Shown here in pieces: positions 9,701-21,900 of a DNA stretch of 64,000 bases (position 1 is the first letter of the stretch; each line of letters begins with the position of its first letter). The notes under the pieces were generated by a model, which was given only the letters and a program-made list of their open reading frames with translations, was not told the DNA's origin and made no database searches. This DNA is from Agapanthus africanus (taxonomy: Eukaryota; Streptophyta; Magnoliopsida; Asparagales; Amaryllidaceae), in contig JASDDO010000024.1 of assembly GCA_030015575.1 (NCBI GenBank), positions 223,794,996 to 223,858,995 of the forward strand, given 5' to 3'. A program made the translations under genes and the position numbers.

Positions 9701-12700
9701 AGATGAAGGGGAAAGTTCATCGGATGAATCCAAGGAATATGTGGCGAGCTGTCATATGATCTCCCACTCGACCTCGAACGATGAAGGGACTTCTGGCACT
9801 AAAACGCCGGGGGCAAATACTGAGTCAAGGGTTCCGGAATTATCAATCGAAATGATTGACGCGTTTCTTAGTGAAGCTCGATTGAAAAGTAAAGCTGATC
9901 GAGAACGCGAGACGGCTATATTCGAAAGAGCCAAGCGCCAGCGACTTGAGGAAAGAGCTGAGATGATCCCGCTGGAGCAAAATGCCTCCACCGCTGACAA
10001 AAGCCAATTCAAGATAAAAAAGAGGTTTGCTAAGGCTATATCAATGGGCATGAAGCTACCATCCTCTGAAGGAAATATGACTGGTGTGGTAGAAATGCAC
10101 CCCTCTTATTGCTTATATCATCAGAAGGTCTCGCATTCCACTCAGGAGTGCAAGGCTTTCGATAGATGGTGGCAAGGATACGTCGCTAATCAACAACGCT
10201 TTAACCGGGAAAAGCGTAAAATTCGTCGGGAGCAAAGAAACACGACCAAAGAGCTTGAAAGAACTGCCGGCAATTGTCACATGGTTAACATTACCAGGTC
10301 ACAAGTGCCTACATTTGGGAGCGACTCTGATGAGGAGCTAGAGCTTGCCCCTCTCTTTAGAGAGTCAACTTCGGGAAAAGAAGAGGAGCCAGTGGTTTGC
10401 GAAAATATCCGGCTGCGGAATCGGACACTGCCTGAAAAGAACCTCGGACCCTCGAATAGAAAAGATAAAGGGAAAGAAAAGGTCTCTGAAGACATCGTCT
10501 TAGATGACCAAGTTCTGGAAGAGCTAAACGCCGAGAACCCGCCAAAAAGGAATAAAGTGGATTACAATGTCTTGGCGCATCTGAGAAAGCTACCCTCACA
10601 ACTCAGCATTCTCGATGCCCTATTACTATCAAAAGAGGCGAGGGATTCTTTGATTAAAGCCCTACAAGAGCCGGACCAATTCCAAGCTTTCCTGGCCGAA
10701 CAAAAGATGAAGGATGAATTGGAAGAGGTGCACACAGCCGACGTTGCTTTTGGTGATGAAGACCTTCTCCTCGGGACGTGTGAACATAATCGCCCCCTTT
10801 ATGTCTCAGGATACTGCCATGACATAAAGATAGATAAAATCTTGGTCGATAACGGATCGTCTGTTAATTTGCTCAATGTGCGAGTATTAAAGGAGATTTG
10901 CATAAGTGTCCAACACCTCGCCCGAGACAAGATCACTATCTCTGGTTTCGACTCTCAATCCTCAAAGACTCTTGGATCTGTGATATTGACGCTACGCTTC
11001 GGGTTGCTCGTCACAGACATCAAATTCCATGTTATAGATGCCAAGACGTGCTACAATGCTCTGCTCGGCCGACCATGGCTACACGAGTACAATATCATCC
11101 CTTCTACACAGCATCAGTGCATGAAGTATTCTAGGGATGGCCTCGAGTACACAGTGGTGGGAGAGTTGAATCCGTTTTCCGTAAACGAAGTTCGCAAGTA
11201 TGAAGATGCCAAATACTTCTTACCGAGTTTCGAAGACACGGAAAGATGTCACAAACCGGAGAACAAAACTAACGCCACCATCCCTGTCTTCAGCAGTGAC
11301 ACCGAGGAGGAGGAGGATATAATTTATTCAGGTCCATCCCAATCCACCAGGCCAGGACCATCCGTTCCTTCATTGATCTTCGATAGTGATTCAGAGGATG
11401 AAGTTCATGCTGTATTCCCTACTCGGCCTTCGATACGGGTTCCCGCTGATGAAGAGCGAAGTCTCCAGATAACCATGGTGCCGCTTGAACATTACAAAGA
11501 ACTGGATGCACTCGACACCAACAGCGTAGAAGAATTGCAGACATTCTATATCCCTCCCGGACGAAAAGGCGAGAAGGCAATCCTATTCTACCGTTCTGAA
11601 GAAAACAAGGTGGAAAAAGAAATTTGGCATGGCGCGGATCCAACGCTGGACAAACTCCAGCCTATCCGTCTTCCCAGATATTATACCGAAGGTTTGAAGA
11701 AACTGCTGAAACGCCAGGGGATATCCTTCACACAGACCGTTAGAAAAGCCAAATTCTATGATAAGGTCTGGAACGTTCCCGGGACTCAATGCAAACTGCC
11801 TAACGGGAGAATAGAAACAAAAGGGCTTGGGTACATCCGGTCAAAGAAACGGGAGCTAGTAAACAGCTGTTATGTCATGTATGACTTCGATGAAGAGGCG
11901 GACGCTCAATGGGAGGACGCTAATCCTGAGCCAGCAAAAGTTCCTGATACAAAACCGCCCAGTCCATCGTTTGAAGACCAGATGAGCAAGCTTATAAGGG
12001 ATGCGAGTCAAAAAGCCCGAGATGATCACGATCGTGAAATGGCAATCTATGAGAAAGCCAAGACACAGCGCCTCCTTCAACAGGCAGTAAAGAACGAAGA
12101 TGCTGCCCCATGCCAACCTGCTACAAAAAAAGCTCGACTCGAAAGCAAAAACAAGTCAAAGGGCAGAAAAGGCGCTCAACAACCACAAAGCAGAGTTAAG
12201 AAGCCACGCGTCCGAGAGTCGAGCGTTATTGACCTAGCCCTCATGAAGAAAATGGGTCGAGCATACTCATTTCCTCGGAACAAGACAAGGAAAATACTTG
12301 ATCTTGCTCTAAAACATCAAATGCTTACACTGCCAGAGTCTAAACACCCTGAGCAAGCAGGCAAAGTCTCCAACCCAAATTATTGCTCTTACCATCGAAT
12401 AGTAGGGCATCCTCTTGAAGATTGCTTCACCTTTAAGAATTGGGTTGAGGACCAATATCAGCTAGGCAAATTCGCGCTTTCTGACAACTGGAGGGTAGCA
12501 CCACCACAGAAGCACGAACCCGAGGCCGCGAAAGAAGAACCAACTCCGCATTGGGATTGGCAGAAAATTCGCACTTGCCACGTGGTAACAATATTAAAAG
12601 AAGAGTCCGAGGACATGAACAGCCTTCCTTGGTGCTTTGAAAACGGCAGCGATGAGGTAATCTCAGAATTTCCCCCAGCTCCGAAAGAACTGGAGGATGG

Positions 12701-15700
12701 AATCCATACCACTGCAGATAATCTCAAGAAAATTGAGTTGGGGACGGTAAATGAGCCGCGACCGACATTCGTTAGCGAGCTGCTGTCTGAAGAGAGGGTG
12801 GCTGCGTTAAAAGACGTCCTTGTGCAGCATAAAGATTGCTTCGCATGGAACTATTCCGAAATGCCGGGACTAGATCCAGAAATTGCTGTGGACAAATTGG
12901 CGATATCCCCGGACGTCAAGCCAGTCAAACAGGCGCCGAGAAGAATGCGGCTCGAGCTTGAAATGAGCATCAATACCGAAGTCAAAAAGTTAATTGACTC
13001 TGGCTTTATCCAGGAAGTTCAGTACCCTGAATGGATCGCCAACATTGTCCCAGTGATGAAGAAAAACGGGACAGTGCGCGTATGCGTAGACTTCCGGGAT
13101 CTTAATAAAGCTTGCCCGAAGGATGATTTCCCAGTGCCGGTCACTGAACTGATGATAGACAATACATCCACTCATGAGGTTTTCTCCTTCATGGACGGCT
13201 CATCGGGGTATAACCAGATAAAAATGCATCCAGAAGACCAGAAGCACACAGCCTTCAGGACTCCTCTTGGTATATTTTGTTATAAAGTGATGCCCTTCGG
13301 TTTGAAGAACGCCGGTGCTACTTATCAGAGGGCCATGACAAAGATCTTCGACGACCTTATACACGAAATCGTTGAATGCTATATCGACGATCTCGTGGTT
13401 AAGAGCAAATCATACGAGGAACATCTCGAGCATCTGAAGACTGTATTCCAACGCCTTCGGCAATACAACTTGAAGATGAATCCTCTTAAATGTGCGTTCG
13501 AGGTTTCCTCGGGCAAATTCCTGGGATTCGTTGTTCGACACCGAGGTATTGAAATAGATCCGTCAAAGATTAAAGCGATCATGGAAATGCCTCCGCCGAG
13601 GACTCTCAAACAGCTGCGGTCTCTCCAAGGGAAACTCGCATACATACGGCGATTTATAGCCAACCTTTCAGGAAAGTGCCGTCCTTATAGCCACCTGATG
13701 AAGAAGGGAACCCCATTCGTTTGGGATCAAAAATGCCAAGGCGCACTGGATGAGATCAAGCAATACCTGCAGAACCCGCCGGTGTTGGCTGCTCCGGTTA
13801 AGGGGAAGCCTCTCATTCTTTATACAACCGCCCTCGAAGGTTCCTTAGGCGCATTATGGGCACAAGAGAACGATCAAGGGAAAGAAAGAGCACTCTACTA
13901 CTTAAGTCGAGTTCTGCTGGGGGCAGAAAGCAACTACTCTCCCATTGAAAAACACTGCCTGGCGTTGATCTTCGCAATAACAAAGCTTAGGCACTATGCG
14001 TTGGCGCACGAAGTCCGTCTTATTTCAAAAGTGGACCCTCTCAAATATCTAATGTCAAAAGCCATATTGACAGGGAGACTCGCTAAATGGGCCCTACTCT
14101 TGATGGAATTTTCGATAACATATCAACCTCTCAGGGCAGTAAAAGGCCAGGCCATCGCCGACTTCCTTGCTGAGCATCCCATACCTGCCGATTCTCCTTT
14201 AAATTGCGATTTGCCAGACAGACATGCGTTTGACGCAATCGACAGTGGTGATACCCGGTGGGAGCTTTATTTCGATGGAGCATTTTCCATGAAAAAGCAC
14301 AAACAAAATACGCCAATGATCAAATCAGGGGTAGGACTCATCTTTGTGACTCCACAAGGAGGAATAATACGCTTCGCCTTCTCCTTAACAAAGCCGAGGA
14401 CGAATAATGAAGCTGAATATGAAGCTTTGATAGCAGGCCTCGAGATCGCCATTGATATGGGAATCGAAAGCCTCCTCATATATGGGGACTCCCAGCTAGT
14501 CGTCAGTCAAGTGAACGGCGATTACCAAACATGCAAACCGGAATTGGTAAAATACGGTGAAAAAGTGCAGCAACTGCTAACCCAAATTCCCTCCTACACG
14601 TTGGAAAGTATACCGCGCGCGGAAAACAGCAAAGCGGACGCACTGGCCAAACTTGCTAAAGAATTGGCTGACGAGAACCTCGATGACGTTAGAATCGTGA
14701 TACAAAGCCGTCGAGTGCTCTCCCCAGCAGAAATACCTCCAGAATCATATAAAGAAAAGGGAGCAACTGAGCAGGCGACCCTACAAATAAAAGATCATGA
14801 GAAGACCGAAGATTGGAGAGAAGTCTTCATAGATTACTTCAAGTTCCATCGAATACCTGAAGAAGCGTCCATAAGACATCAGCTCGTGAAACGAGCTCTG
14901 TCTTTCGCCTTCGTCAACGACACTCTATACAAGAGGTCATTCGATTCTCTGTGGTTGAGATGCCTAGGACCTGACGAAGCGAGAAAGGTCGTCCAAGAAG
15001 TTCACGACGGACTCTGCGGTTCCCATCAAGCAGGCCCTAAGATGAAGTTGAAGATAAAACGGATGGGCTACTACTGGCCCACGATGATGCAGGATTGCCT
15101 GGAATACGCGAGGCAATGTCATTCATGCCAAATTCATGGGGACTTCATCCATCAGCATCCCAATCCACTGCATCCAACAGTGGCTAGTTGGCCATTCGAA
15201 ATGTGGAGAACTGACATAGTCGGCCCCATCGAACCAGCATCGTCAAAGGGGCATCGTTTCATCTTGGCGACGACTGATTACTTCTCCAAATGGGCAGAGG
15301 CGGTTCCATTGAGGGAAGTGAAGACGGAGAACATTCTCCATTTCTTCAAAACGCATGTCATATACCGGTTTGGAACCCCGAGAAGGATCATCTCTGATAA
15401 TGGGCCAGCCTACCGAAGTCATAAAATTAGCCGCTTCGCACAGCAGCACAATATAGACTGGAGATATTCCTCAGTTTATAATCCGTGAGCTAACGGTCTA
15501 GCTGAGGCCTTCAACAAGACCTTGACGAAGATCATGAAGAAAACAGTGTCACGAAATAAGAGAGATTGGCACGAAAGATTGCAAGATGCTCTTTGGGCAT
15601 ATCGAACTACATTTAAAACGGCCACGAACACAACGCCATACGCGTTGGTATTCGGGACGGAAGCAGTACTCCCTCTCGAGATAGAATTACCCTCTCTACG

Positions 15701-16064
15701 AGTGGCAGTCCACTACGAGCTGACAAACGAAGAAAATGCTTACCTTCGGTTTGAAGAGCTTGACGCCCTTGATGAAATCCGGCTTCTAGCACAGCAAAAT
15801 CTGGAAGCTTATAAAGCAAAGATGACGTGCTCATACGAAAGATTGACCCGACCGAGGACATTTTGTCAAGGCGAACTTGTGCTAGTGGTCAAAAGGCCTA
15901 TGATCCCCAATCGCGCCAAGCGGGGAAAATTCGAGCCAAACTATGAAGGCCCGTATATCATAGATAAAGTCTACCGGGGTGGGGCCTATCTGCTTATGGA
16001 TATGCACGGTGAAAGGCCTTTCAGGCCAATAAACGGTCGCTTCCTAAAGAAATACTACGCTTAA
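6756..16064 (+). pseudogene. gag-pol: Tat1 gag-pol polyprotein, one in-frame TGA (15486-15488)
   Basis: One continuous frame of about 3100 codons encodes the capsid, protease, polymerase and integrase of the element. It is interrupted only by TGA at 15486-15488; the frame then runs on to the stop at 16062-16064. Visible domains (residues from the ATG at 6756): gag core about 543-716 (PGWYDQIKYPPGY ... FEWYSEL); Cys/His knuckle C-x2-H-x4-H-x4-C at about 809; a second, variant knuckle at about 1119; aspartic protease with DNGSS at 1365; a third knuckle at about 1877; RT with YIDD at 2209-2212; classical RNase H; a second (archaeal-like) RNase H with D2507 and E2552; then integrase with HHCC zinc finger (about 2749-2790), D2820, D2881 and the catalytic Glu at 15504-15506. 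The Asp-to-Glu gap is 35 residues, as expected for integrases, and the stop lies between them, so the truncated product lacks a complete active site. The knuckle region is duplicated around the protease. The C-terminal part (to 16064) carries a YEGPYII-type module. I chose the first ATG after the primer site as start. Confidence 0.93.
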
Positions 16065-16163
16065 AGAGCCATAGTTTAGGTCAATGATAGATGACGACGA
16101 CTATGTCCGCTCGCTATCTTCCTAAGCTCAAGCTTTATAAAAGTAGCCGGCCTTCTCCGTGAC

Positions 16164-16265
16164 GGACCGAAACGTCCTTAAACTAGCGACGGACCGAAAC
16201 GTCCTTAAACTAACGATGGACCGAAATGTCCTTAAACTAATATCAGACCGAAACGTCTTTAAACT
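16164..16265 (+). repeat. 27-bp-type GGACCGAAACGTCC repeats after gag-pol
   Basis: Four units of the LTR repeat (for example GACGGACCGAAACGTCCTT) lie about 100 bp after the gag-pol stop, with AAACTA(A/G) linkers as in the LTR. Copies both inside and outside the LTR could allow template switching during reverse transcription. Confidence 0.85.
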
Positions 16266-16328
16266 AACACCGCAGCATCCTTAGGCTGATGAGATAAAAA
16301 AAAACATATAAAAATAAAATAAAATAAA

Positions 16329-16590
16329 CGGTATGTCCATAAGCAAAAAGGGCACGGATGAAAACCCGAAAGGGCTCCGTGAGTAAGAACAGCAGGGCTG
16401 CCGGCGAGTGTTCGTGAAAAACCCGAAAGGGCGCGACCTCGTAAAAAAAAAGGGAAAGAAAAAGAAAATAAAAGAAAAACGGTATGTCCATAAGCAAAAT
16501 GGGCACGGATGAAAACCCGAAAGGGTTCCGTGAGTAAAAACAGCACGACTACCGGCGAATGTTTGTGAAAAACCCGAAAGGGCACAACTT
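16329..16590 (+). repeat. Tandem duplication of about 149 bp (AACGGTATGTCCATAAGC unit)
   Basis: Two copies (about 16329 and 16478) share AACGGTATGTCCATAAGCA, GGGCACGGATGAAAACCCG, CCGTGAGTAA and GTGAAAAACCCGAAAGGG. The same block occurs in Tat2 at 34896-34952 and, after the nested insertion, from 62447. It is thus a conserved part of the 3' spacer rather than a random repeat. The GGTATGTCC...CCCGAAAGGG pieces are not coding. Confidence 0.85.
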
Positions 16591-16602
16591 CGTTAGAGAA
16601 CC

Positions 16603-16817
16603 CTTATGGAGTCCTCTCGACCTTGTAAGGAGAAACCACCTGCGTGAGATCCTTACGACTCACAAAGGAGCAACACACTTAGGAATCCCCACGATTCCTA
16701 AGGAGAAAATACACTTGCGAGATCCTCACAACTCGTAAGGAGAACTCTCTTATGGGACCCTCACGGCTCATAAGATTTGAAAGTCTTAAGTTACAGAGAT
16801 CTAAACCTGTGCTTAAG
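16603..16817 (+). other. Hairpin ladder 1 (Tat1 3' spacer)
   Basis: Six short inverted repeats follow each other. Clear ones are 16678-16702 (CTTAGGAATC / GATTCCTAAG, perfect 10-bp arms, 5-base loop), 16714-16739 (CTTGCGAG / CTCGTAAG), 16749-16774 (CTTATGGGACC / GGCTCATAAG) and 16785-16817 (CTTAAG..ACAG / CTGT..CTTAAG). Loops resemble each other (CYTCACG-like) while stems differ. Linkers are mostly AGGAGAAAATACA-like. Confidence 0.8.
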
Positions 16818-16954
16818 CAAACCCCCACAAACATCCAATATTGCCCTACAAGTGGTCCAATATTGACCCTTGTATACAATCCACGGGCGCGAATAAACAT
16901 TTCCCTAGCCAAATTTCATCCGTAATTGGGAATACGTTCGCATGGTGAACAACC

Positions 16955-17168
16955 CTTATAAATCCCCTCGATTTATGAGGAGAAAACCCTCCTGTAGGAT
17001 CCTTACGACTTACAGAAGAACAAAACACTTAGGAACCCTCACGATTCCTAAGGAGAAAATACACCTACAAGATCCTCACGACTTGTAGGGAGAAATACCT
17101 TTATGAGACCCTTACGGCTCATGAAATCGAAAGCCTTAGTCGACAGGTCCCTAACCCTGATCGCTAAG
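16955..17168 (+). other. Hairpin ladder 2 (Tat1 3' spacer)
   Basis: Inverted repeats at 16955-16979 (CTTATAAATC / GATTTATGAG), 16992-17014, 17028-17052 (CTTAGGAACC / GATTCCTAAG), 17064-17089 (CCTACAAG / CTTGTAGG), about 17100-17125 (TTATGAGACC / GGCTCATGAA) and 17134-17168 (CTTAG..CGACAGG / CCTGATCG..TAAG). The order and loop types parallel ladder 1, with different but still complementary arms. Confidence 0.8.
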
Positions 17169-17284
17169 CCTCCTTTGTTCGACAATGACAGAGGCAAATG
17201 ATGATTCGCTCCTGGCAATATCCCAGTTGCAGCGGTGCTGATGCCAAAATCGGTGTCCAATTTCAGGTTTACGGCGAAAGCCAG

Positions 17285-17520
17285 TAGGCCGCTCATGCAT
17301 ACGAAATAGCCGAAATGATAGGGCAACTTGCAATAAAAAGCAGCAAGTAAAATGTATGCATGCAAAACAGCCGAAATGATTGGGCAACTCGTAATAAAAA
17401 GCAACGAGTAAAAATAAAATAAATAGCCGAAATGATTGGGCACCGCGAAAAATAGCCGAAATGATTGGGCAATCACGACCTTCGCGATATAAAAGCTGAA
17501 ATGATAGAGCATCACGGAAA
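17285..17520 (+). repeat. Interspersed AGCCGAAATGAT(T/A)GGGCA repeats
   Basis: About six copies of GCCGAAATGATTGGGCA or a close variant are separated by A-rich linkers, for example near 17304, 17371, 17426, 17453 and 17495. Some linkers hold small inverted pairs such as CTTGC...GCAAG and CTCGT...ACGAG. No open frame of note accompanies them. Confidence 0.8.
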
Positions 17521-17705
17521 TAAAATAAAATAAAAAGAAGAAATGATAAAACTTCGGCCCTACGGTTAAGATCACCTCGATCCCTGTATACAATCCAAGG
17601 GCGTAAACAAAGAAGGAACCATACTTCCCCAGCGGATTCCGTCAAACGACGAAGCCAAACCTCAACGGTTCATTTCAACCGAAGAAGCCAGTGACTTCAA
17701 CAAAA

Positions 17706-18400
17706 AATTCCTCGACTCACGGATACAAACACTCCTTGACGAGAGCCTTCTGATCCGCGTCGACTCGCAGAGCCACCAGTGCCTCCGTGAGAACCCTCGA
17801 CTCGTTTCAAACCCCAAGGACACAAATAATCCTTGGCGCTTGGGAAACAAATAATCCCAGCAAATTCCTCGACTCACGGATACAAACACTCCTTGACGAG
17901 AGCCTCCTGATCCGCGTCGACTCGCAGAGCCACCAGCGCCTCCGTGGGAACCATCGACTCGTTTCAAACCCCAAGGACACAAATAATCCTTGGTGCTTGG
18001 GAAACAAATAATCCCTCGCAAAATCCTCGACTCACGGATACAAACACTCCTTAACGAGAGCCTTCTGATCCGCGTCGACTCGCAGAGCCACCAGCGCCTC
18101 CGTGGGAATCATCGACTCGTTTCAAACCCCAAGGACACAAATAATCCTTGGCGCTTGGGAAACAAATAATCCCTCGCAAAATCCTCGACTCACGGATACA
18201 AACACTCCTTGACGAGAGCCTTCTGATCCGCGTCGACTCGCAGAGCCACCAGCACCTCCGTGGGAACCATCGACTCATTTCAAACCCCAAGGACACAAAT
18301 AATCCTTGGCGCTTGGGAAACAAATAATCCCTCGCAAAATTTCTCAACTCACGGATACAAACACTCCATGACGAGAACCTCTTTGACTCACATCTCGGGC
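17706..18400 (+). repeat. 158-bp tandem repeat, four units plus a partial
   Basis: The unit start CCTCGACTCACGGATACAAA recurs near 17708, 17867, 18025, 18183 and (degenerate) 18342, a period of about 158 bp. Each unit also contains GATCCGCGTCGACTCGCAGAG and AATAATCCTTGG, the latter with an inverted CCAAGGA partner. 158 is not a multiple of three, so the long minus-strand frames across it are repeat artefacts, not genes. Confidence 0.9.
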
Positions 18401-18526
18401 AGTAAGGATTCAAAAACTTGCTTCCTGAACAATGGGACCCTGCAAGTCAATCCTAAATGGTCTCTTGCATACTATTCACGGGTCTCACTCTCTGAAGTCG
18501 ATTCTCGACAAAGAGGGAAACAACCG

Positions 18527-18744
18527 CTTACGAGCCCTCTCGACTCGTAAGAGGGAGAAATTCTCTTATAGGATCCTTTCGACTTATGAGAGAAAACCAC
18601 ACTTGGGAATCCTCACGATTCCTAAGTAGAAAATCCACTTACGAGATCCTCTCGATCCGTAGGGAGAAAAGTCTCTATGAGACCCTCACGGCTCATAGAG
18701 TTGAAAAGCCTTAGGCGGCAGACCTGAACCTGCAACCTAAGCCA
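18527..18744 (+). other. Hairpin ladder 3 (Tat1 3' spacer)
   Basis: Inverted repeats at 18527-18551 (CTTACGAG / CTCGTAAG, perfect), 18565-18592, 18602-18626 (CTTGGGAATC / GATTCCTAAG), 18638-18663, 18673-18700 (CTCTATGAG / CTCATAGAG, perfect) and about 18711-18744 (CTTAGGCGGCAG / CTGCAACCTAAG). This is the ladder nearest the 3' end of the antisense gene, whose poly(A) signal is at 18859-18864. Confidence 0.8.
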
Positions 18745-18858
18745 TCGCTACCTCTCGGAGGAGTTAAGTTGCCCACTGATCAGGTTCATCGAAAATACCA
18801 TAACAAAAAGGGGAAAAGGCGAAGAAATAGTACCAGACATTGCAAGAAAGAATGTGTC

Positions 18859-18864
18859 TTTATT
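18859..18864 (-). terminator. AATAAA poly(A) signal of the antisense PMD gene
   Basis: AATAAA on the minus strand, about 98 bp beyond the stop codon at 18962-18964, in a TG/T-rich context (TTTGTATCG, TTGTATATAGC upstream). The position suits a plant polyadenylation site and leaves the hairpin ladders outside the predicted transcript. Confidence 0.65.
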
Positions 18865-18961
18865 CATAAATTCAATCAAAATACAAGGCGGATCGTATAA
18901 AGAATAAAAAATGCGTATATGCTATATACAAATTACAGGGGTGTAAACGATACAAAAATAT

Positions 18962-21900
18962 TCAGGGAGAAGGAAGCTTCTTGAACAACTCTATCAATTG
19001 CTCGCGTACTTCCTTCCACGCCTTCTCCTGATCAACTACCACTGCCAGTTCAGCCTCTACTTGAGCCCGCTGCTGCGTGAAGGATGTGAGCTCTTCCCCA
19101 ACAACCTGCTGAGCTGCTTCTTGGCCTCGGGCATCGCGCTCAGTGGCATCAAGCTTCCGCTTCAGCGCTAGCCCACTAGATATACGCTTGAGAAGACCTT
19201 CAAAGACGACTTTCACTTCAGCAGCATTCGTCCTAACCTCAGCACGAAGGCGAGCGGTCGCGTTTGAAGATTCCCGATGCGCCTTTAGCCGTAAAGCTGC
19301 CTCCTGCTCCAAATGGCGGAGATAAGAAACGCTTTGCTCAAGCCAAGCTGTCCGTTGGGCGCTCGCGGCCAAAACCTCGGGAGAAGGGCGCGTCGACTCC
19401 AACCGATGCAGGCGAGCCTCGATCTCTCTGCAGTGGTTAACCCACGATTCGACGACGCCTTCGTTATGAAAAGTTACGAGCGCCGCCAACATTGGGTTAA
19501 CATCCACAGCGAAATCTACGGCAGAAGGGAGGGCATCCATGTTGAGCTCTTCGATGTACCCGCTCAGCATACCCAGGCTCATCACAGCACCCTTTGAAGA
19601 CGGGCGTCTCAAGAAAGGACCCGCCGGTGAGAGAACGCGAGACTCAAAAGGGATCAGAGCTGGAACAATAGCTGCAAAACGAAACATGGTCAAACAATGA
19701 TTCGAAAAGTCGGTGAAAGATCATATAAAAAGGGAAAGGAATATGCTGTACCAGTCGCAACGGATGGCAAAGCCGGAGGCGCCGGTGGCAGCGCAGGCCT
19801 GGTGTCCCCTCCTTCGATTCGAGGCACTGCAATCAGGAAGAGGAAAAGTCAGATACGATCCTATATTCCCTCGAAAGAGATCAAGATAGCTCTTACCGGT
19901 ACCACTAGAGGGAGAAGTGAGCTCGGATGGGAAGGAGAAGTGTGGGAGCAACACTTGGTATAGATGATCGAAGAACACTCCTGAAAAGAGCATAGTGGTA
20001 TAACGTTAGTACATAAGCTATACTTTAAAAGATTAATGCATAAGTCGTAAATTCATACCTTCCGACATCCGCGATGGCACAAGGGAAGGCTGAGGAGCGA
20101 CCACCGCCAAAGCAGTAGTTGACGGTGTGCCTTCAGGCAATGGAGCATCGGCACTAGCCGCACCTGCGTTTAAAACAAAGACAAACTGGTTAAAAGAGAT
20201 TGTGAGGTATATATAAACGAAGAACATTGGTCATTCAAAATTTACCCGACAAGCTGCCAGCAGAAACCGAGGCAATCCCTTCCTCCACTGACGGAAGGCC
20301 ACCGCCTGTAGCTTCATCACCCGACTCGAGGGGAACCGTTGTTATGCTCGCAAGCTCTACAGGCGGCGGGCGACCATAGGCAGGGAGGGCTATGATAGGA
20401 ACATTTTCAGATTCCTGAGAAGGAGCGTCTAGCCCGTCTTCAGGAATCATGGCCGCCTCACCCGCTGCTCCCTCAGGATCGGCGGTCGCAGCTGCCTCGT
20501 CCATCGGCACCACGAGGTCCCCAGCCTCAAGCACCTCGCCCTCTACCGCCTTCGGCTCGGTTGAGACAATCATCTCATCTGCCGCCACTTCAGGTGCGAC
20601 ATCAATGACACTCTCCGCGGCAGGTCCCTCAATCTCGGCTCCAGGCCCCATGACCCCGACAACGTTGCTCACTGTCGGTTCGGGTTCAGCAAGTACCGCT
20701 TCCTCTGCTCCCCTGGGTTCGACGGTCGTCTCCACCTCCCCCTCAATTGGACTTGACCCTGCAAGATGGGATACGTATGAGCCAATAGCTTTACAATTCG
20801 TACAACAAGGGTCTGAAAGGAGTACTACCTGAAGCAGATTTATCATTGGCTCTCCGAACCGCGCGCGCCACTTGCCGACGAGCAGTAGACAGGGCAACAG
20901 GGGGCTCTTCGGAAGGAGTACTAGCGCGAGGAATGGTGCTAGGGCCCGCTCCCGTGGCCAAAGCAGCCTTCCGCGCCTTTGCTTCACGTCTCAACCGCTT
21001 CCGCTCTTCTCGAGCCGTTGAGACGGATGCCATCAGAGCTTCCTTGAGTGAAGCATCCTCATCCGTATAGAGGGATGCCTCCAGATTTTTCAGAGCATCC
21101 CTCGTCGTTGCGTCAAGCCGAGGCTCTTGCGGCAGCTTCGACGGAGCCGGGGCTTCGGTGGCAAGCTCGGGAAGGATCCCCGCATCAACTGATATAGCCC
21201 CTGTAAAGAAACAAAAGAAGGTTAAATTGACCACCAGAAGAAATAACAAACTTTCCCTATAAAAAAAAAAGAAAAGGGGTGGAGCATACCAACACCTGCC
21301 AGGGCACGCCTCTCCTCCTCTTCCTGGAAGGTTTTCAGAGAGGCAGCAATAGCCTCTTCGGTAGAAACACCTGTTGAAAAGGGAGCAAATATCAGTTAAA
21401 GATAATAATAAAAAGTGCAATAAAATGACGAAGAAAGTGGCTGATGATTACCTGACTCAGCGAGTTTACTTAACATCGCTTCGAGCCTCGCCGATCGCTC
21501 CGAAGCTGCAATGGCGGCAGCCAAATTAGTGTCTGCAGGGTCTACCAAGAAGCCCTCGTTGCTGCCATATTCACTTATGCCTTCGTTGGGAGGAGCCGCA
21601 GGCTCTAGGCTAAGGATCGCATCGAGGGAAAGGGTGGACTTTTTCTTCTTCTGTCCGCCAGCTTTGGATCCACTCGGAGCAGCTTTGCGCTTGGCAGTCA
21701 CTTTCGGGCGGCGAGTCCCGATATCCGCTCCTGCGCCCGACTCTGGCGATACCACTTTAACCGTCTTTGTCGGAGCACGGGGCGCCGTTGGTGCATCCAC
21801 CGTAGTAGACAGTGGCAATCCACGCGGAGGGGCCAACACGCGTGGTCGGTCAGCTCCGGCATCTTTTATCGGGAGGGTGACCTGGGTCCTTGGCTGCAAG

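Noticed and set aside
6515-15449. Many 60-100 codon minus-strand frames under gag-pol
   Set aside because: Shadow frames of a strongly coding region; the plus-strand frame explains the codon pattern.
17662-18413. Minus-strand frames of 66-120 codons
   Set aside because: They are the 158-bp tandem repeat read in three frames; the unit length is not divisible by three.
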